DNA of 64,000 nucleotides, from the NCBI RefSeq assembly GCF_900215205.1, contig NZ_OBDY01000011.1:1-64000 (forward strand), given 5' to 3'. This document shows, in pieces, positions 1 to 8,998 of this stretch. The DNA comes from Paractinoplanes atraurantiacus (GTDB lineage Bacteria > Actinomycetota > Actinomycetes > Mycobacteriales > Micromonosporaceae). Each line of letters opens with the position of its first letter. Positions within the stretch are counted from its first letter, which is position 1. The position numbers and the translations under genes are program-made. The notes under the pieces were generated by a model, which was not told the origin of the DNA, did not search any database, and saw nothing but the letters and a program-made list of their open reading frames with translations.

Positions 1-231
1 CCCCCGCGCCCGCGCCCTCGCGCCCTCGCGCCCCCGCGCCCTCGCGCCCTCGCGCCCTCTCCCCTCGCCCTCGCGCCCTCGCGCCCCGCGCCCTCTCCCC
101 TCGCCCTCGCGCCCTCGCCCTCTCCCCGCGCCCCCGCGCCCTCGCCCTCTCCCCGCGCCCTCCCCCGCGCCCTCACGCTCTCGCCCACGCGCCCTCACGC
201 TCTCGCCCCCTCGCCTGCTAGTTCTGCCGGG
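1..231. repeat. C-rich simple-sequence repeat tract
   Basis: About 230 bases are built from short variants of gcgccctc and gcgcccccgcgccc with a drifting period of roughly 7-10 bases. No reading frame here has a recognisable product and no promoter stands out. It lies downstream of the stop codon of the MFS gene and continues past the window edge, so its full length is unknown. Confidence 0.85.
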
Positions 232-1491
232 TCAGGACCTACTGGGGGTCAGGTCGAGCAGCGTGTCGTCGATGTGCGGCGGGGTCTTCACGCGCAGGGC
301 GATCAGGGCGGCGACCACGCAGGAGACCGCGCCGACCAGCAGCGCCAGGCGTGGGCCGCCGAGGCCACTGAGCCAGCCGGTGATCACGCTGCCGATCGGT
401 GTCGTTCCGATGTAGACGAACACCCAGAGGGCCACGATCCGGCCGCGGTACTCGGGCGCGGTGTGCAGCTGGATCGTCGTGGAGGCGAGCGTGGTGAAGG
501 CGAACCCGGCGGCGCCGGTCACCAGCAGCGTGACCGTCGCGGTGGCCACGTTCGGCGCGGCGGCGGTCGCGGCGAGCCCGACCGCGAAGGCGAGCGCGGT
601 GACGATCAGGTACTGCCGCCGCGGGTGCTTGACCAGGCCGACGCCGAGGGAGCCGGCGATCGAGCCGACGCTGAGCATCGTGGAGAGCAGGCCGTACGTG
701 CCGCCCGAGCCGTGGAAGGTCTGCTTGGCCAGCACCGGCAGCACCACCGAGAAGTTGAAGGCCAGCAGCCCGACCAGCGCCATCATGGTCAGCGGCAGCC
801 ACACCTGCTGGCGGGTGCGCGCGTAGCGGACGGCGGCGGCCACACCGGTCGGGCTCGTTCCGGTCCGCTTGTTCCGCGTGAGCGGCCGGATCAGCAGGAG
901 CGCGCCGATCACGGCCAGGTACGAGATCGCGTTGACCAGGAAGCAGGGGGTGACGCCGACCGCGACGATCAGCACGCCGGCCAGGGCCGGGCCGACGACC
1001 CGGGCGCTGTTGAACACGACGCCGTTGAGGCTGACCGCGCTGGCCAGGTCGTCGGACGGGACGAGAGACGAGACGAACGCCTGCCGCGCCGGCGAGTCCA
1101 CGATGCCGACGATGCCGCCCGCGACACCGATCGCGATGACCAGCGGCACCCCGGCGTGCCCGGTGGTGGCCGCGATCCAGATGGCGAGCGCCAGCGCCCC
1201 GTAGATCGCCTGGGTGACGATCAGGAGCCGCCGCAGGTCGAACCGGTCGGCGATGCTGCCGCCCCACGGGCCCAGCAGCAGCGACGGGAGCCCGCCGACG
1301 GCCAGCACGAGACCGAGGGCCGACGCCGAGCCAGTCAGTTGCAGTACGAGCCATCCGATCGCCGTCTGCTGCAGGAAGGTGCCGCTGGCCGACGCGATCT
1401 GCCCGCCGAAGTACCAGCGGAACGGCACTGACCTCAGCGCCCGGAATCCATTTTTCGCCACGGCGACGCCCTTGCCCGATTGCCCGGGCAC
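232..1491 (-). CDS. MFS transporter (EntS/MFS_3-like drug or siderophore exporter)
   Basis: The 419-residue protein is almost wholly hydrophobic, with about twelve predicted membrane segments. The A-loop between helices 2 and 3 reads GGSIADRFDLRRLL (about residues 77-90), the major facilitator signature. The N-terminal 'SVPFRWYFGGQIAS...FLQQTAIGWLVLQLTGSA' pattern is typical of the EntS-like exporter branch. The GTG start is preceded by GGAG at good spacing. It is transcribed away from the lipoprotein gene at 1615, and a repeat tract follows its stop. The substrate cannot be told from the sequence. Confidence 0.88.
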   Translation of the reverse strand: MPGQSGKGVAVAKNGFRALRSVPFRWYFGGQIASASGTFLQQTAIGWLVLQLTGSASALGLVLAVGGLPSLLLGPWGGSIADRFDLRRLLIVTQAIYGALALAIWIAATTGHAGVPLVIAIGVAGGIVGIVDSPARQAFVSSLVPSDDLASAVSLNGVVFNSARVVGPALAGVLIVAVGVTPCFLVNAISYLAVIGALLLIRPLTRNKRTGTSPTGVAAAVRYARTRQQVWLPLTMMALVGLLAFNFSVVLPVLAKQTFHGSGGTYGLLSTMLSVGSIAGSLGVGLVKHPRRQYLIVTALAFAVGLAATAAAPNVATATVTLLVTGAAGFAFTTLASTTIQLHTAPEYRGRIVALWVFVYIGTTPIGSVITGWLSGLGGPRLALLVGAVSCVVAALIALRVKTPPHIDDTLLDLTPSRS

Positions 1492-1526
1492 CCATTGCTC
1501 CCCGTGACCAAGGACTCAGACGCCTG

Positions 1527-1556
1527 TTGACAAGGATTCGTACGTTCGTCTATGGC
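1527..1556 (+). promoter_or_regulatory. Candidate sigma-70-type promoter of the lipoprotein gene
   Basis: TTGACA at 1527-1532 and TATGGC at 1551-1556 are separated by 18 bases. They lie about 60 bases upstream of the ATG at 1615, in the gap between two divergent genes. The -35 is perfect and the -10 is weak. Confidence 0.4.
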
Positions 1557-1614
1557 GCGCCGGACGGCGATCCAGCACCCTAGGTTGCTGACATTTATCA
1601 CGGGGAGAACCAAA

Positions 1615-2874
1615 ATGCGCGTAAAGCGCCTCCTGGCGGGAACCGCCGCTGGTGCCACCGCTCTGGCCTTCGCTGGCGCCTGTGCCCAGCAGATCAAGCA
1701 GATCGAGCCCAAGCTCGAGCTGCGCAACGCCGCCTCGCAGCTGTCCGAGGCCAAGCAGACCGGCTTCACGGTCAAGCTCACCGGCAGTCCGGAGGACCTC
1801 GCCGCCGGCCTCAAGCTCGAGGATCCGACGGACGTTCCCGACGCCGAGACGCTGAAGAAGCTCTTCAACTCGTCGTTCACCATCGCCACCGACAAGGCCG
1901 GCGAGGGCGACAAGGACGACCGCGCGTCGCTGTCCGCGACCATCGACGGCGTGACCGGCACCGAGCTGCGGGTCATCGACGGCGTCGTCTACGTCAAGGC
2001 TCCGGTGCAGGAGCTGGCCACCAAGTTCGGCGCCGCCGCGAGCGACGTCACCGAGATGCGCCAGGGCCTGACGGGCGAGCTGCCCGAGGCGGCCGCGCTC
2101 TTCGACGGCAAGTGGGTGTCGGTCGACGTGGCCAAGGCGGCCGAGGGTGCGCTGGGCAAGGCGGCCACCCCGTCGCAGGACCCGGCTCAGGCGGCCAAGC
2201 TGCAGAGCGAGATCCAGACGAGCGCGAAGAACCTGTTCGAGAGCGCCCAGATCGTCCGCGACTCGGCCGACCCGACCCACCTGACGGTCACCTCGTCCAC
2301 CACGAAGGGGTACGAGGAGTTCCAGCGCCTGGCCGGGGTCTTCGGCAAGGAGCTCGGCACCGACGTCACCAAGGAGCTCCCGAAGGCGCCGAAGGAGCGG
2401 CCGATCACCCTCGACCTGTGGATCAAGGATGAGAAGCTGACCGCCATCGAGGTGAACTTCCTGCAGTTCATCGACGGCGCGACCGGCCGGGCCGCGCTGC
2501 GCTTCGAGGTCACCACGGGAGCCGAGATCGCCGCCCCCGAGGGCGCCACGAAGATCGACCCGAGCAAGCTGACCTCCGGCCTCACCGGCGGCGGCGCCAC
2601 CCCGAGCCTGGGCGGCGGCCTCGACGACCTCGACGGCGACACGGCGTACACCGAGGCGCGTCTGCTCGGCCTCCAGGTGCAGCTGATGCAGCTGGAGAAG
2701 GGCAACGTCAACACCTACCTGAAGCAGGCCGTGGCCGAGCGCAACGCGGAGGGCGACGGCGTCAAGGCGGGCGTCGTCCGCAGCGGCGTGGCCCAGGTCG
2801 CGGCCGACGGCGCGTTCGCCTGCCTGAAGGTCTCGGCGAGCAAGGAGCCGGTGGTCACCAAGGGCCGCTGCTGA
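1615..2874 (+). CDS. Putative secreted lipoprotein of unknown function
   Basis: The ATG at 1615 is chosen because GGGGAG lies just upstream and the protein then begins with a signal peptide (MRVKRLLAGTAAGATALAF) followed by Cys in AGACAQQ, a loose lipobox. An upstream in-frame start at 1552 would bury the signal peptide. The 419-residue mature part is hydrophilic. Its layout (helical N-terminus, 'GVVYVKAPVQELA' and 'LFDGKWVSV' strands) resembles the LppX/LprG-type fold of actinobacterial lipoproteins, but I cannot name a family securely. A Gly-rich linker near residues 320-340 precedes a C-terminal domain with two cysteines. A strong terminator follows. Confidence 0.75.
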   Translation: MRVKRLLAGTAAGATALAFAGACAQQIKQIEPKLELRNAASQLSEAKQTGFTVKLTGSPEDLAAGLKLEDPTDVPDAETLKKLFNSSFTIATDKAGEGDKDDRASLSATIDGVTGTELRVIDGVVYVKAPVQELATKFGAAASDVTEMRQGLTGELPEAAALFDGKWVSVDVAKAAEGALGKAATPSQDPAQAAKLQSEIQTSAKNLFESAQIVRDSADPTHLTVTSSTTKGYEEFQRLAGVFGKELGTDVTKELPKAPKERPITLDLWIKDEKLTAIEVNFLQFIDGATGRAALRFEVTTGAEIAAPEGATKIDPSKLTSGLTGGGATPSLGGGLDDLDGDTAYTEARLLGLQVQLMQLEKGNVNTYLKQAVAERNAEGDGVKAGVVRSGVAQVAADGAFACLKVSASKEPVVTKGRC

Positions 2875-2888
2875 CAGTTCGGCTGTAC

Positions 2889-2917
2889 GGAAAGGGCGCC
2901 CACGTGGCGCCCTTTCC
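2889..2917. terminator. Bidirectional hairpin terminator
   Basis: GGAAAGGGCGCC, loop CACGT, then GGCGCCCTTTCC form a perfect 12-bp stem. It sits between the convergent stops of the lipoprotein (2874) and the alcohol dehydrogenase (2926) and can serve both. Confidence 0.85.
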
Positions 2918-2925
2918 CTGTCCGG

Positions 2926-4011
2926 CTACAGGCCGGTGACCACCACGCGGGCGGTGGTGCCGTCCTTGAGCAGGTCGTAGCCCTCGTCGATGCCGGACAG
3001 GCCGATCTCCTTCGAGACCAGGTCGTCAAGGTTCATCCGGCCCTGGAGATACATCGAGGCGTAGAACGGGATGTCCTTCTTGAGGTTGGACGATCCCATG
3101 TATACGCCCTGGACCTTCTGTGAGGCGGAGAGAGCCACGAGGGTGCTCACCTCGAGGCCGGCGTCGACCGCGGCCGCGCCGATCAGGTAGAGGCCGCCGC
3201 CCTTGCCGAGCATCTGGAACCCCTGGGCGGTGACCGGGCGTACGCCCACGAAGTCGAAGACGTGGTCCGCACCTCCATCGGTGATCGCACGGACCGCCTC
3301 GACCGGGTCGCCCTCCCGTGAGTTGATCACGTGAGTGGCCCCGAACGCCTTGGCCCGCTCCAGCTTGCCGTCCTCGATGTCGGTCACGATGATCTGCCCG
3401 GCGCCGGCCAGCCGGGCCCCGCTGATCGCGTTCATGCCGACTCCGCCGGCGCCGATCACCACGACTGTCTCGCCGTACTGAACGCCGGCACTGTTGAGCA
3501 CCGCGCCGGCTCCGGTCAGCACGCCGCAGCCGATGAGCGCGGCCGGCGCCCACGGCATCTCGTCCGGTATGACGGCGAGCTGGTTCTCGTGCAGCAGCAC
3601 CTCCTGCGCGAAGCCGCCCACACCCATGCCCTGCGCGACCGGCTGCCCGTTCCAGGTGATGCGGGGCGCCTGATCCGGCGTGCGCAGCGTGAACTCGGGC
3701 CGGGTGCACAGGTGGGTGCGGCCGCTCAGGCAGTTCACGCAGAGACCGCAGAACTGGATCAGGCTGGCTACGACGTGGTCGCCCACCTTCACTTCGGACG
3801 CGTCCGGCCCGACCTCGGTGACGATGCCGGCCACCTCGTGACCCAGTACGGCCGGGAACTCCGCACCGAGGAAGGTGGCGATGCTCAGGTCGGAGTGGCA
3901 CAGGCCGGACGCCTTGACCTCCACGCGGACTTCGCGCCCGATCGGGTCGGCGAGCTCGACCTCCTCGAGAACGAACCCCTGCCCCAGACCCTTGGTGACG
4001 GATGCCTTCAT
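2926..4011 (-). CDS. Zinc-dependent alcohol dehydrogenase (MDR superfamily)
   Basis: The 361-residue enzyme should oxidise an alcohol or reduce an aldehyde with a nicotinamide cofactor. Visible features are the catalytic zinc ligands in GLCHSD and GHEVAG, the four-cysteine structural zinc lobe CGLCVNCLSGRTHLC, the third catalytic-zinc Cys in ALIGCGVLTGAG, and the Rossmann motif VIGAGGVGMNA. The ATG at 4011 is preferred over longer in-frame starts because AAAGAGG lies just upstream and MKASV begins the family's first strand. It is divergent from a TetR gene, which probably regulates it. The substrate is unknown. Confidence 0.92.
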   Translation of the reverse strand: MKASVTKGLGQGFVLEEVELADPIGREVRVEVKASGLCHSDLSIATFLGAEFPAVLGHEVAGIVTEVGPDASEVKVGDHVVASLIQFCGLCVNCLSGRTHLCTRPEFTLRTPDQAPRITWNGQPVAQGMGVGGFAQEVLLHENQLAVIPDEMPWAPAALIGCGVLTGAGAVLNSAGVQYGETVVVIGAGGVGMNAISGARLAGAGQIIVTDIEDGKLERAKAFGATHVINSREGDPVEAVRAITDGGADHVFDFVGVRPVTAQGFQMLGKGGGLYLIGAAAVDAGLEVSTLVALSASQKVQGVYMGSSNLKKDIPFYASMYLQGRMNLDDLVSKEIGLSGIDEGYDLLKDGTTARVVVTGL

Positions 4012-4089
4012 AACATTTGCCTCTTTCCGGGCGCACCGACGGCAGGGCCCGTCCCGGGCGGTGCCGTCGAGGAGTTGCCGCGCGGCTCT

Positions 4090-4126
4090 CGAAATTTCGG
4101 GGCGCGACCTCTCCATGGTGGCACCA
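4090..4126. promoter_or_regulatory. Candidate TetR operator in the adh/tetR divergent region
   Basis: Two palindromes lie between the divergent starts at 4011 and 4206: CGAAATTTCG (4090-4099, perfect) and TGGTGGCACCA (4116-4126, 5-bp arms around one base). Either could bind the adjacent TetR protein. Function is inferred from symmetry and position only. Confidence 0.4.
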
Positions 4127-4205
4127 CTGCGTCCAAAAGAAAAGAGACACGTGTTGGTTAGTGCTGGTGAGGGCCGCGCGGACCCGGACAGGCTAAAGTT
4201 CGTCA

Positions 4206-4796
4206 GTGTCCGTCGACGTCCGGGTCCAGCGCACCCGCACCCGCTTGAGAGAGGCCGTCGTACGCCTGGCCGCCGACCGCCCCGTCGAGGACATCCCCGT
4301 CGCCGACCTGGTCCGCGCCGCCCGCGTCAACCGCACGACCTTCTACCAGCACGCCACGAGCCCCGCCGCGGTGCTTTCGCAGCTGCTCTACGAAGACCTC
4401 GATGCCATGCGCGCCGACCTGATCGCCGGCTTCGCGGCGTCGACGTCACCCCCGCGCGCCATCTGGGAACGCTCGGCCGCCGCCATGGCCGACCATCTGG
4501 ACCGCTTCGACGCCCTCTACACCGCCGGCCTGGTCGGCCACCGCAGCGCCACCCTCTACCGCCTGCTGGTCGACCACTTCGCCACCACGGCCACCACGTT
4601 CCTGGAGCAGAACCCGGCCCTCCTCCCACCCGGCGAGGGCCCACTCCCCTGGCGTACGAAGGCCCACGGCGCCTTCCTGGCCCACGGCACCGCCGGCGTC
4701 GTCGAAGCGTGGCTCTCCCAGCCCTCCCCCCGAGACCACGCCTTGTTCATCTCCGCCGCCGTCGAGGTCCTCCCACCCTGGGCCCTGGGCCGCTGA
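4206..4796 (+). CDS. TetR/AcrR family transcriptional regulator
   Basis: The 196-residue protein has an N-terminal TetR helix-turn-helix (about residues 8-50, core VADLVRAARVNRTTFYQHA) and a helical C-terminal ligand domain in the TetR_C_33-like style. It starts at GTG and is divergently paired with the Zn alcohol dehydrogenase, the usual layout for a local repressor. The ligand is unknown. Repetitive GC-rich DNA follows the stop. Confidence 0.88.
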   Translation: MSVDVRVQRTRTRLREAVVRLAADRPVEDIPVADLVRAARVNRTTFYQHATSPAAVLSQLLYEDLDAMRADLIAGFAASTSPPRAIWERSAAAMADHLDRFDALYTAGLVGHRSATLYRLLVDHFATTATTFLEQNPALLPPGEGPLPWRTKAHGAFLAHGTAGVVEAWLSQPSPRDHALFISAAVEVLPPWALGR

Positions 4797-4990
4797 CACC
4801 CTCAACCGCGAACGCCCAGCCAAGCGCACGCCCAGCCGAGCAGACCGGACGCACAGCCGACCGAACCCCAGCGGAGCAGACGCCCAGCCGACCGCACCCC
4901 CAGCCGACCGCACCCCCAGCCGACCGCACCCCCCAGCCGAGCGCACGCAACAGTTCGAGCGCGCGCCACGGTCGGGCGTACTCCACGGTC
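4797..4990. repeat. Tandem repeat tract (16-bp unit)
   Basis: Between tetR and the L,D-transpeptidase stop is an array of agccgaccgcaccccc (16 bp) and diverged versions such as agccgagcgcacgc. The clearest copies are at about 4878-4945. No coding signal is evident. Confidence 0.75.
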
Positions 4991-5000
4991 GGGCGCACGC

Positions 5001-6158
5001 TCAGTCGACGACATGGACGGGAGTGCCGGAGCCCAGGTGGCGCAGCAGGGTCCGCTGCGCGCCGGCGGGCAGGCGCACGCAACCGTTGGAGACGCTGTGC
5101 CCGAAGGCGGACCGCCGACTCCAGGCGTGAATCCCCGTGTGGCCGCCCCGCAGCGCCGGTGCGAGCGCCGCCCGGTCATCCGGCACGGCCCCGAGCACGA
5201 GAGCGTCCAACCCGGCGTAGACGCCGCCCACGGTGATGGTCCGCCCGAGCACAAAGGTCCGCCCCAGCGGCGTGGGAGTCCGCCGCGCCCCGACAGCGAC
5301 CACCCACGAGCCCTGCCGCTTTCCGTCCCGCAGCCAGACAAGCCGATGCTCCCGCCGGTGCAGGATCAGCTGATCCGAGAGCCGCCGAACCTCCCACCCA
5401 CGCCCGGAAGCCCCCTCACCCGACGACCGGGCCCCCCACTCACGCCCGAAGCGATACCCCAGCGACCTGGCCTCCCAGCCGCGCCCAGACGATTGCTCCC
5501 CCAGCAGCCCGACGCCGCCGCCACGCCTGGACGACCGCTCCCCTAGCATCCCGACGCCGCCCCGCCCGGAGGACTGCTCCTCCAGCGGTTCGGCGCCGCC
5601 TCCGCGACCGGACGACTGCCCGTCCGACGGACGGGCATCCTGACGGCGGTCGGAAGCAGGCTCGCGTGGTGGCTGGGCCTTCCGATCTCGTCCGGCCGGC
5701 TTCTCGGGGATCCAGCCGACGCGGCGGTTCAGGGAAGGCAGCAGCACGCCGGCCCAGCCGGGCTGCCGCTCGACGATCGGGACGGTCACGGTCAGGCCGC
5801 TGATGGACTTCGGCAGGAAGGCCCGTGGGCGGCCGCCTGGGGCGTCGTAGACGGCCAGCTTCCGGAGCGGACGCAGGCCTTCCGAGATCGCCGCTACGGA
5901 CGCGGGGGCCACATCGCGGGGGAACCCGGTCGGCGCGCCCCAGTAGTCGATCACCGGCAGGTCGCGCGGTGCCGGGCGGGCCTCCGGCACTCGCACGGGG
6001 GCCGGCTTGTGGGCTACAGCGACGCGCCGCGCCGCCCTGATCTCGTAGGGCTCCGCCTGTCGCGGGCCGTCAAGCTGGACGACGCCGGCGCCGCCCGCGA
6101 GCGTCGCCACGAAGACCCACCCGGCCACCGCGCGGCGAGAGCTGGGAAAGCGTGGCAC
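5001..6158 (-). CDS. L,D-transpeptidase (YkuD domain) with repetitive linker
   Basis: The 385-residue protein has an N-terminal membrane or signal segment (about residues 10-28), an SH3-like region (about 95-155, ending NRRVGWIPEK), a repetitive linker and a C-terminal YkuD catalytic domain. The active-site signature is intact: His340 and His344 in HTGIHAW and Cys360 in SNGCVRLP. Such enzymes make 3-3 peptidoglycan cross-links or attach proteins to peptidoglycan outside the membrane. The linker (about 160-255) is unusual, built from variants of SSGRGG and LGEQ. The start is GTG. I see no operon partner. Confidence 0.85.
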   Translation of the reverse strand: MPRFPSSRRAVAGWVFVATLAGGAGVVQLDGPRQAEPYEIRAARRVAVAHKPAPVRVPEARPAPRDLPVIDYWGAPTGFPRDVAPASVAAISEGLRPLRKLAVYDAPGGRPRAFLPKSISGLTVTVPIVERQPGWAGVLLPSLNRRVGWIPEKPAGRDRKAQPPREPASDRRQDARPSDGQSSGRGGGAEPLEEQSSGRGGVGMLGERSSRRGGGVGLLGEQSSGRGWEARSLGYRFGREWGARSSGEGASGRGWEVRRLSDQLILHRREHRLVWLRDGKRQGSWVVAVGARRTPTPLGRTFVLGRTITVGGVYAGLDALVLGAVPDDRAALAPALRGGHTGIHAWSRRSAFGHSVSNGCVRLPAGAQRTLLRHLGSGTPVHVVD

Positions 6159-6292
6159 ACCCCCACCATAAGACCCGAAACGCTCTCAATTACCCATTAC
6201 GCCCGTTCCGCGACTTCCGTCACGTGATCAGAACCGGACACCGCCGCCTGGCGTTGGGTTTGGGCGTCACCACTCACGCACGTCGCCGTGGT

Positions 6293-6331
6293 GGGGTGAG
6301 CGCCCTGGGCGCGCAGCGCCCTGCTCACCCC
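6293..6331 (-). terminator. Hairpin downstream of the HAD gene
   Basis: GGGGTGAGC (6293-6301) pairs with GCTCACCCC (6323-6331), and an inner GGGCGC-gca-GCGCCC stem sits inside. It lies about 60 bases past the stop of the HAD gene on the minus strand. There is no U-run, as is common for high-GC actinomycete terminators. Confidence 0.6.
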
Positions 6332-6387
6332 GCCGCGGCCCTCGACGGGAGTTGCGGTCCGTACCCACCGCCCCGCTACGACATCCT

Positions 6388-7170
6388 TTAAATCTCGGGG
6401 ATCAGGTCGGCGACCGAATTGACCACCCTGGATGGCCGGAAGGGGTAGCGGTCACTCTCCTCGCGGGTGCTGATGCCGGTCAGGACGAGGATCGTCTCCA
6501 GGCCGGCCTCGAGGCCGCAGAGGATGTCGGTGTCCATGCGGTCGCCGATCATGGCCGTGCTCTCGCTGTGGGCCTCGATCGTGTTGAGGGCAGAGCGCAT
6601 CATCATCGGGTTGGGCTTGCCGACGAAGTACGGGTCGACGCCCGTCGCCTTGGAGATCATGGCGGCCACGGAGCCGGCGGCCGGGAGGGCGCCCTCGTTG
6701 GACGGGCCGGTGGCGTCGGGGTTGGTGCAGATGAAGCGGGCGCCGCCGTCGATCAGGCGGATGGCCTTGGTGATGGCCTCGAAACTGTAGGTGCGGGTCT
6801 CGCCGAGCACCACGTAGTCAGGATCGAATTCGGTCAGCACGTAGCCCGCCGCGTGCATGGCCGTGGTCAGGCCGGCCTCGCCGATCACGTAGGCCGTGCC
6901 GCCGGGGCGCTGGTCGGCGAGGAACTGCGCAGTGGCCAGGGCGGCCGTCCAGATGGACTGCTCCGGCACGTCGAAGCCCATCCGGTTGAGCCGCGCCTGC
7001 AGGTCGCGCGGGGTGTAGATGGAGTTGTTGGTCAGGATGAGGAAGGGTTTGCCGGACGACTTCATCTTGTTGACGAACTCGGGCGCGCCGGGGACCGGGA
7101 CACCTTCGTGGACGAGCACGCCGTCCATGTCGGTGAGCCAGCTCTCGATGGCTTTGCGCTCCTTCATCAT
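6388..7170 (-). CDS. HAD-IIA family phosphatase (NagD-like)
   Basis: The 260-residue protein carries the HAD motifs in order: TDMDGVLV (nucleophile and acid Asp), LTNNS (motif II), the lysine of VGKPNP (motif III) and MIGDRMDTDI (motif IV). The C2-type cap between motifs II and III places it with NagD/4-nitrophenyl-phosphatase proteins, which dephosphorylate small metabolites. The start ATG overlaps the hemH stop (ATGATGA) and is preceded by GAGGAG, so it is the last gene of the fabG-inhA-hemH operon. The substrate is unknown. Confidence 0.9.
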   Translation of the reverse strand: MMKERKAIESWLTDMDGVLVHEGVPVPGAPEFVNKMKSSGKPFLILTNNSIYTPRDLQARLNRMGFDVPEQSIWTAALATAQFLADQRPGGTAYVIGEAGLTTAMHAAGYVLTEFDPDYVVLGETRTYSFEAITKAIRLIDGGARFICTNPDATGPSNEGALPAAGSVAAMISKATGVDPYFVGKPNPMMMRSALNTIEAHSESTAMIGDRMDTDILCGLEAGLETILVLTGISTREESDRYPFRPSRVVNSVADLIPEI

Positions 7171-8189
7171 GCTCCTCGTCGCCGTGGTGGTGGACAGCAG
7201 TTCACCGGGCAGTCGTCCCAGACCGGCAGCGTACCGAGTCGCCGGAGCGGGGCGCGGTCGGTGCGCTCCTGGACCAGCTCGCGAACCATCGCGACGAAGC
7301 GGGGGTCGGTGTTGGGGGTGGCGGCGCGGGCGTAGCCGAGGCCGAGCTTCTGTGCGGTCTCGGCGGCCTCGTTGTCGAGGTCCCAGAGGACTTCGAGGTG
7401 GTCGGAGACGAAGCCGACCGGGCTGACCACCACGTCGGTGACGCCCTGCTCGGCCAGGGACTCGAGGTGGTCGTTGATGTCGGGCTCGAGCCACGGCACC
7501 TGCGGCGGGCCGGAGCGGCTCTGCCAGACCAGGTCCCAGGGCAGGTCGGCGGCGGCGCGCTCGTGGACCAGGCGGGCCGTCTCGTTGAGCTGCGCCGTGT
7601 AGCGGCCGCCGGTGGGGCCGGCGGTCTCGGCCATCGTCACGGGGATGGAGTGGGCGGTGAAGACGAGGCGGGTCGTCTCGCGGCGCCCGGAGAGCGTGGC
7701 CAGCGCGGCCCGCACCGCGTCGACGTTGGGATCGATGAAGCCCGGGTGATCCCAGAACTGACGGATCTTGGAGATGACCGGCGCGCCGGGGCCGACCTTG
7801 GCCCGGGCGTCGGCGATGTCCTCCCAGTACTGCTTGCAGGAGGAGTAGCCGCCGTAGGCGCTGGTGGCGAAGCCGAGGGCGTGCTTCACACCGTCGTCGC
7901 GCATCTGGGCGACGGTGTCTTCGAGCATCGGCTGCCAGTTCCGGTTGCCCCAGTAGGTCGGCAGATCGATGCCGTTCGCGGCGAAATCGGAGGTGACGGC
8001 GGCCAGCAGATCGCGGTTCTGCTGGTTGATCGGCGAGACGCCGCCGAAGTGGTAGTAGTGCTCGGCCACTTCGGCCAGGCGCTCGTCGGGGACGCCGCGC
8101 CCGCGCACCACGTTGCGCAGGAACGGCATCACGTCATCAGGCTTCTCGGGGCCGCCGAAGGACAGCAGGACGAAGGCGTCGTAAACCAC
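7167..8189 (-). CDS. hemH: Ferrochelatase (actinobacterial coproporphyrin type, CpfC/HemH)
   Basis: The 340-residue cytosolic enzyme inserts ferrous iron into a porphyrin. In actinobacteria the family works on coproporphyrin III, in the coproporphyrin-dependent haem pathway. The N-terminus YDAFVLLSFGGPEKPDDV, the active-site FTAHSIP histidine and the SPVGFVSDHLEVLWDLD block are diagnostic. The C-terminal CPVNCC matches the [2Fe-2S] ligand cluster of actinobacterial ferrochelatases. It starts with GTG, 20 bases downstream of inhA, and its stop overlaps the HAD start. Placement after fabG-inhA matches the mycobacterial mabA-inhA-hemZ operon. Confidence 0.96.
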   Translation of the reverse strand: MVYDAFVLLSFGGPEKPDDVMPFLRNVVRGRGVPDERLAEVAEHYYHFGGVSPINQQNRDLLAAVTSDFAANGIDLPTYWGNRNWQPMLEDTVAQMRDDGVKHALGFATSAYGGYSSCKQYWEDIADARAKVGPGAPVISKIRQFWDHPGFIDPNVDAVRAALATLSGRRETTRLVFTAHSIPVTMAETAGPTGGRYTAQLNETARLVHERAAADLPWDLVWQSRSGPPQVPWLEPDINDHLESLAEQGVTDVVVSPVGFVSDHLEVLWDLDNEAAETAQKLGLGYARAATPNTDPRFVAMVRELVQERTDRAPLRRLGTLPVWDDCPVNCCPPPRRRGA

Positions 8190-8209
8190 CCGTCAATACT
8201 GTCACCGGG

Positions 8210-8977
8210 TCAGGCGCCGAGCGCGTGGTAACCCCCGTCGACGTGCACAACCTCACCCGTGGTGGCCGGGAACCAGTCGGAGAGCAGGGCGCAGACGGCC
8301 TTTCCGGCGGCCGACGTGTCGTGCAGGTCCCAGCCGAGCGGCGCCCGGTCGGCCCACGCGTCCTCGAACTGCTCGAAGCCGGGGATCGACTTGGCCGCCA
8401 TCGTGCGCAGCGGGCCGGCCGAGACCAGGTTGCTGCGGATGCCCTGCTTGCCCAGGTGCAGCGCCAGGTAGCGGGAGGCAGACTCGAGGCCGGCCTTGGC
8501 CACGCCCATCCAGTCGTAGACCGGCCACGCCTTGGTGGCGTCGAAGGTCAGGCCGACGATGCTGCCGCCCTGCTGCATCAGCGGCAGGCAGGCCACGGCG
8601 AGCGACTGGTACGAGTACGTGGAGACCTGGATCGCCTTGGCCACGTCTTCCCACTTGGCGTTGAGGAACTCGCCGCCGAGCACGCTCTGCGGGCCGAAGG
8701 CGATCGAGTGCACGACGCCGTCGATGCCGTCGACGTGCTCGCGGACCTTGCCGGGCAGCGCGGCCAGGTGATCCGGATCGGTCACGTCGAGTTCGATCAC
8801 CGGGGGCGGCGACGGCAGGCGCTTGGCGATGCGCTCGACCAGCGACATCCGGCCGAAGCCGGTCAGCACGACGGTGGCGCCCTGCTCCTGGGCGATCTTC
8901 GCCACCGAGAACGCGATCGACGCGTCGGTGATGACACCGGTGACGAGCAGCCGCTTGCCGGCCAGCAGTCCAGACAC
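8210..8977 (-). CDS. fabI: NADH-dependent enoyl-ACP reductase (FabI/InhA)
   Basis: The 255-residue SDR-fold enzyme reduces the trans-2-enoyl-ACP double bond, the last step of fatty-acid elongation. It has the InhA-like opening GKRLLVTGVITDASIAFSVA, the substrate-pocket 'SIAFGP' strand, and the Tyr-x6-Lys pair in YDWMGVAKAGLE. GTG start; fabG ends 21 bases upstream and hemH follows at 20 bases, so the genes form one operon. The protein resembles InhA closely, but the sequence alone does not show whether mycolate-length substrates are used, and Micromonosporaceae lack mycolic acids. Confidence 0.95.
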   Translation of the reverse strand: MSGLLAGKRLLVTGVITDASIAFSVAKIAQEQGATVVLTGFGRMSLVERIAKRLPSPPPVIELDVTDPDHLAALPGKVREHVDGIDGVVHSIAFGPQSVLGGEFLNAKWEDVAKAIQVSTYSYQSLAVACLPLMQQGGSIVGLTFDATKAWPVYDWMGVAKAGLESASRYLALHLGKQGIRSNLVSAGPLRTMAAKSIPGFEQFEDAWADRAPLGWDLHDTSAAGKAVCALLSDWFPATTGEVVHVDGGYHALGA

Positions 8978-8998
8978 TGAAAAACGCTCCTAAGTTGT

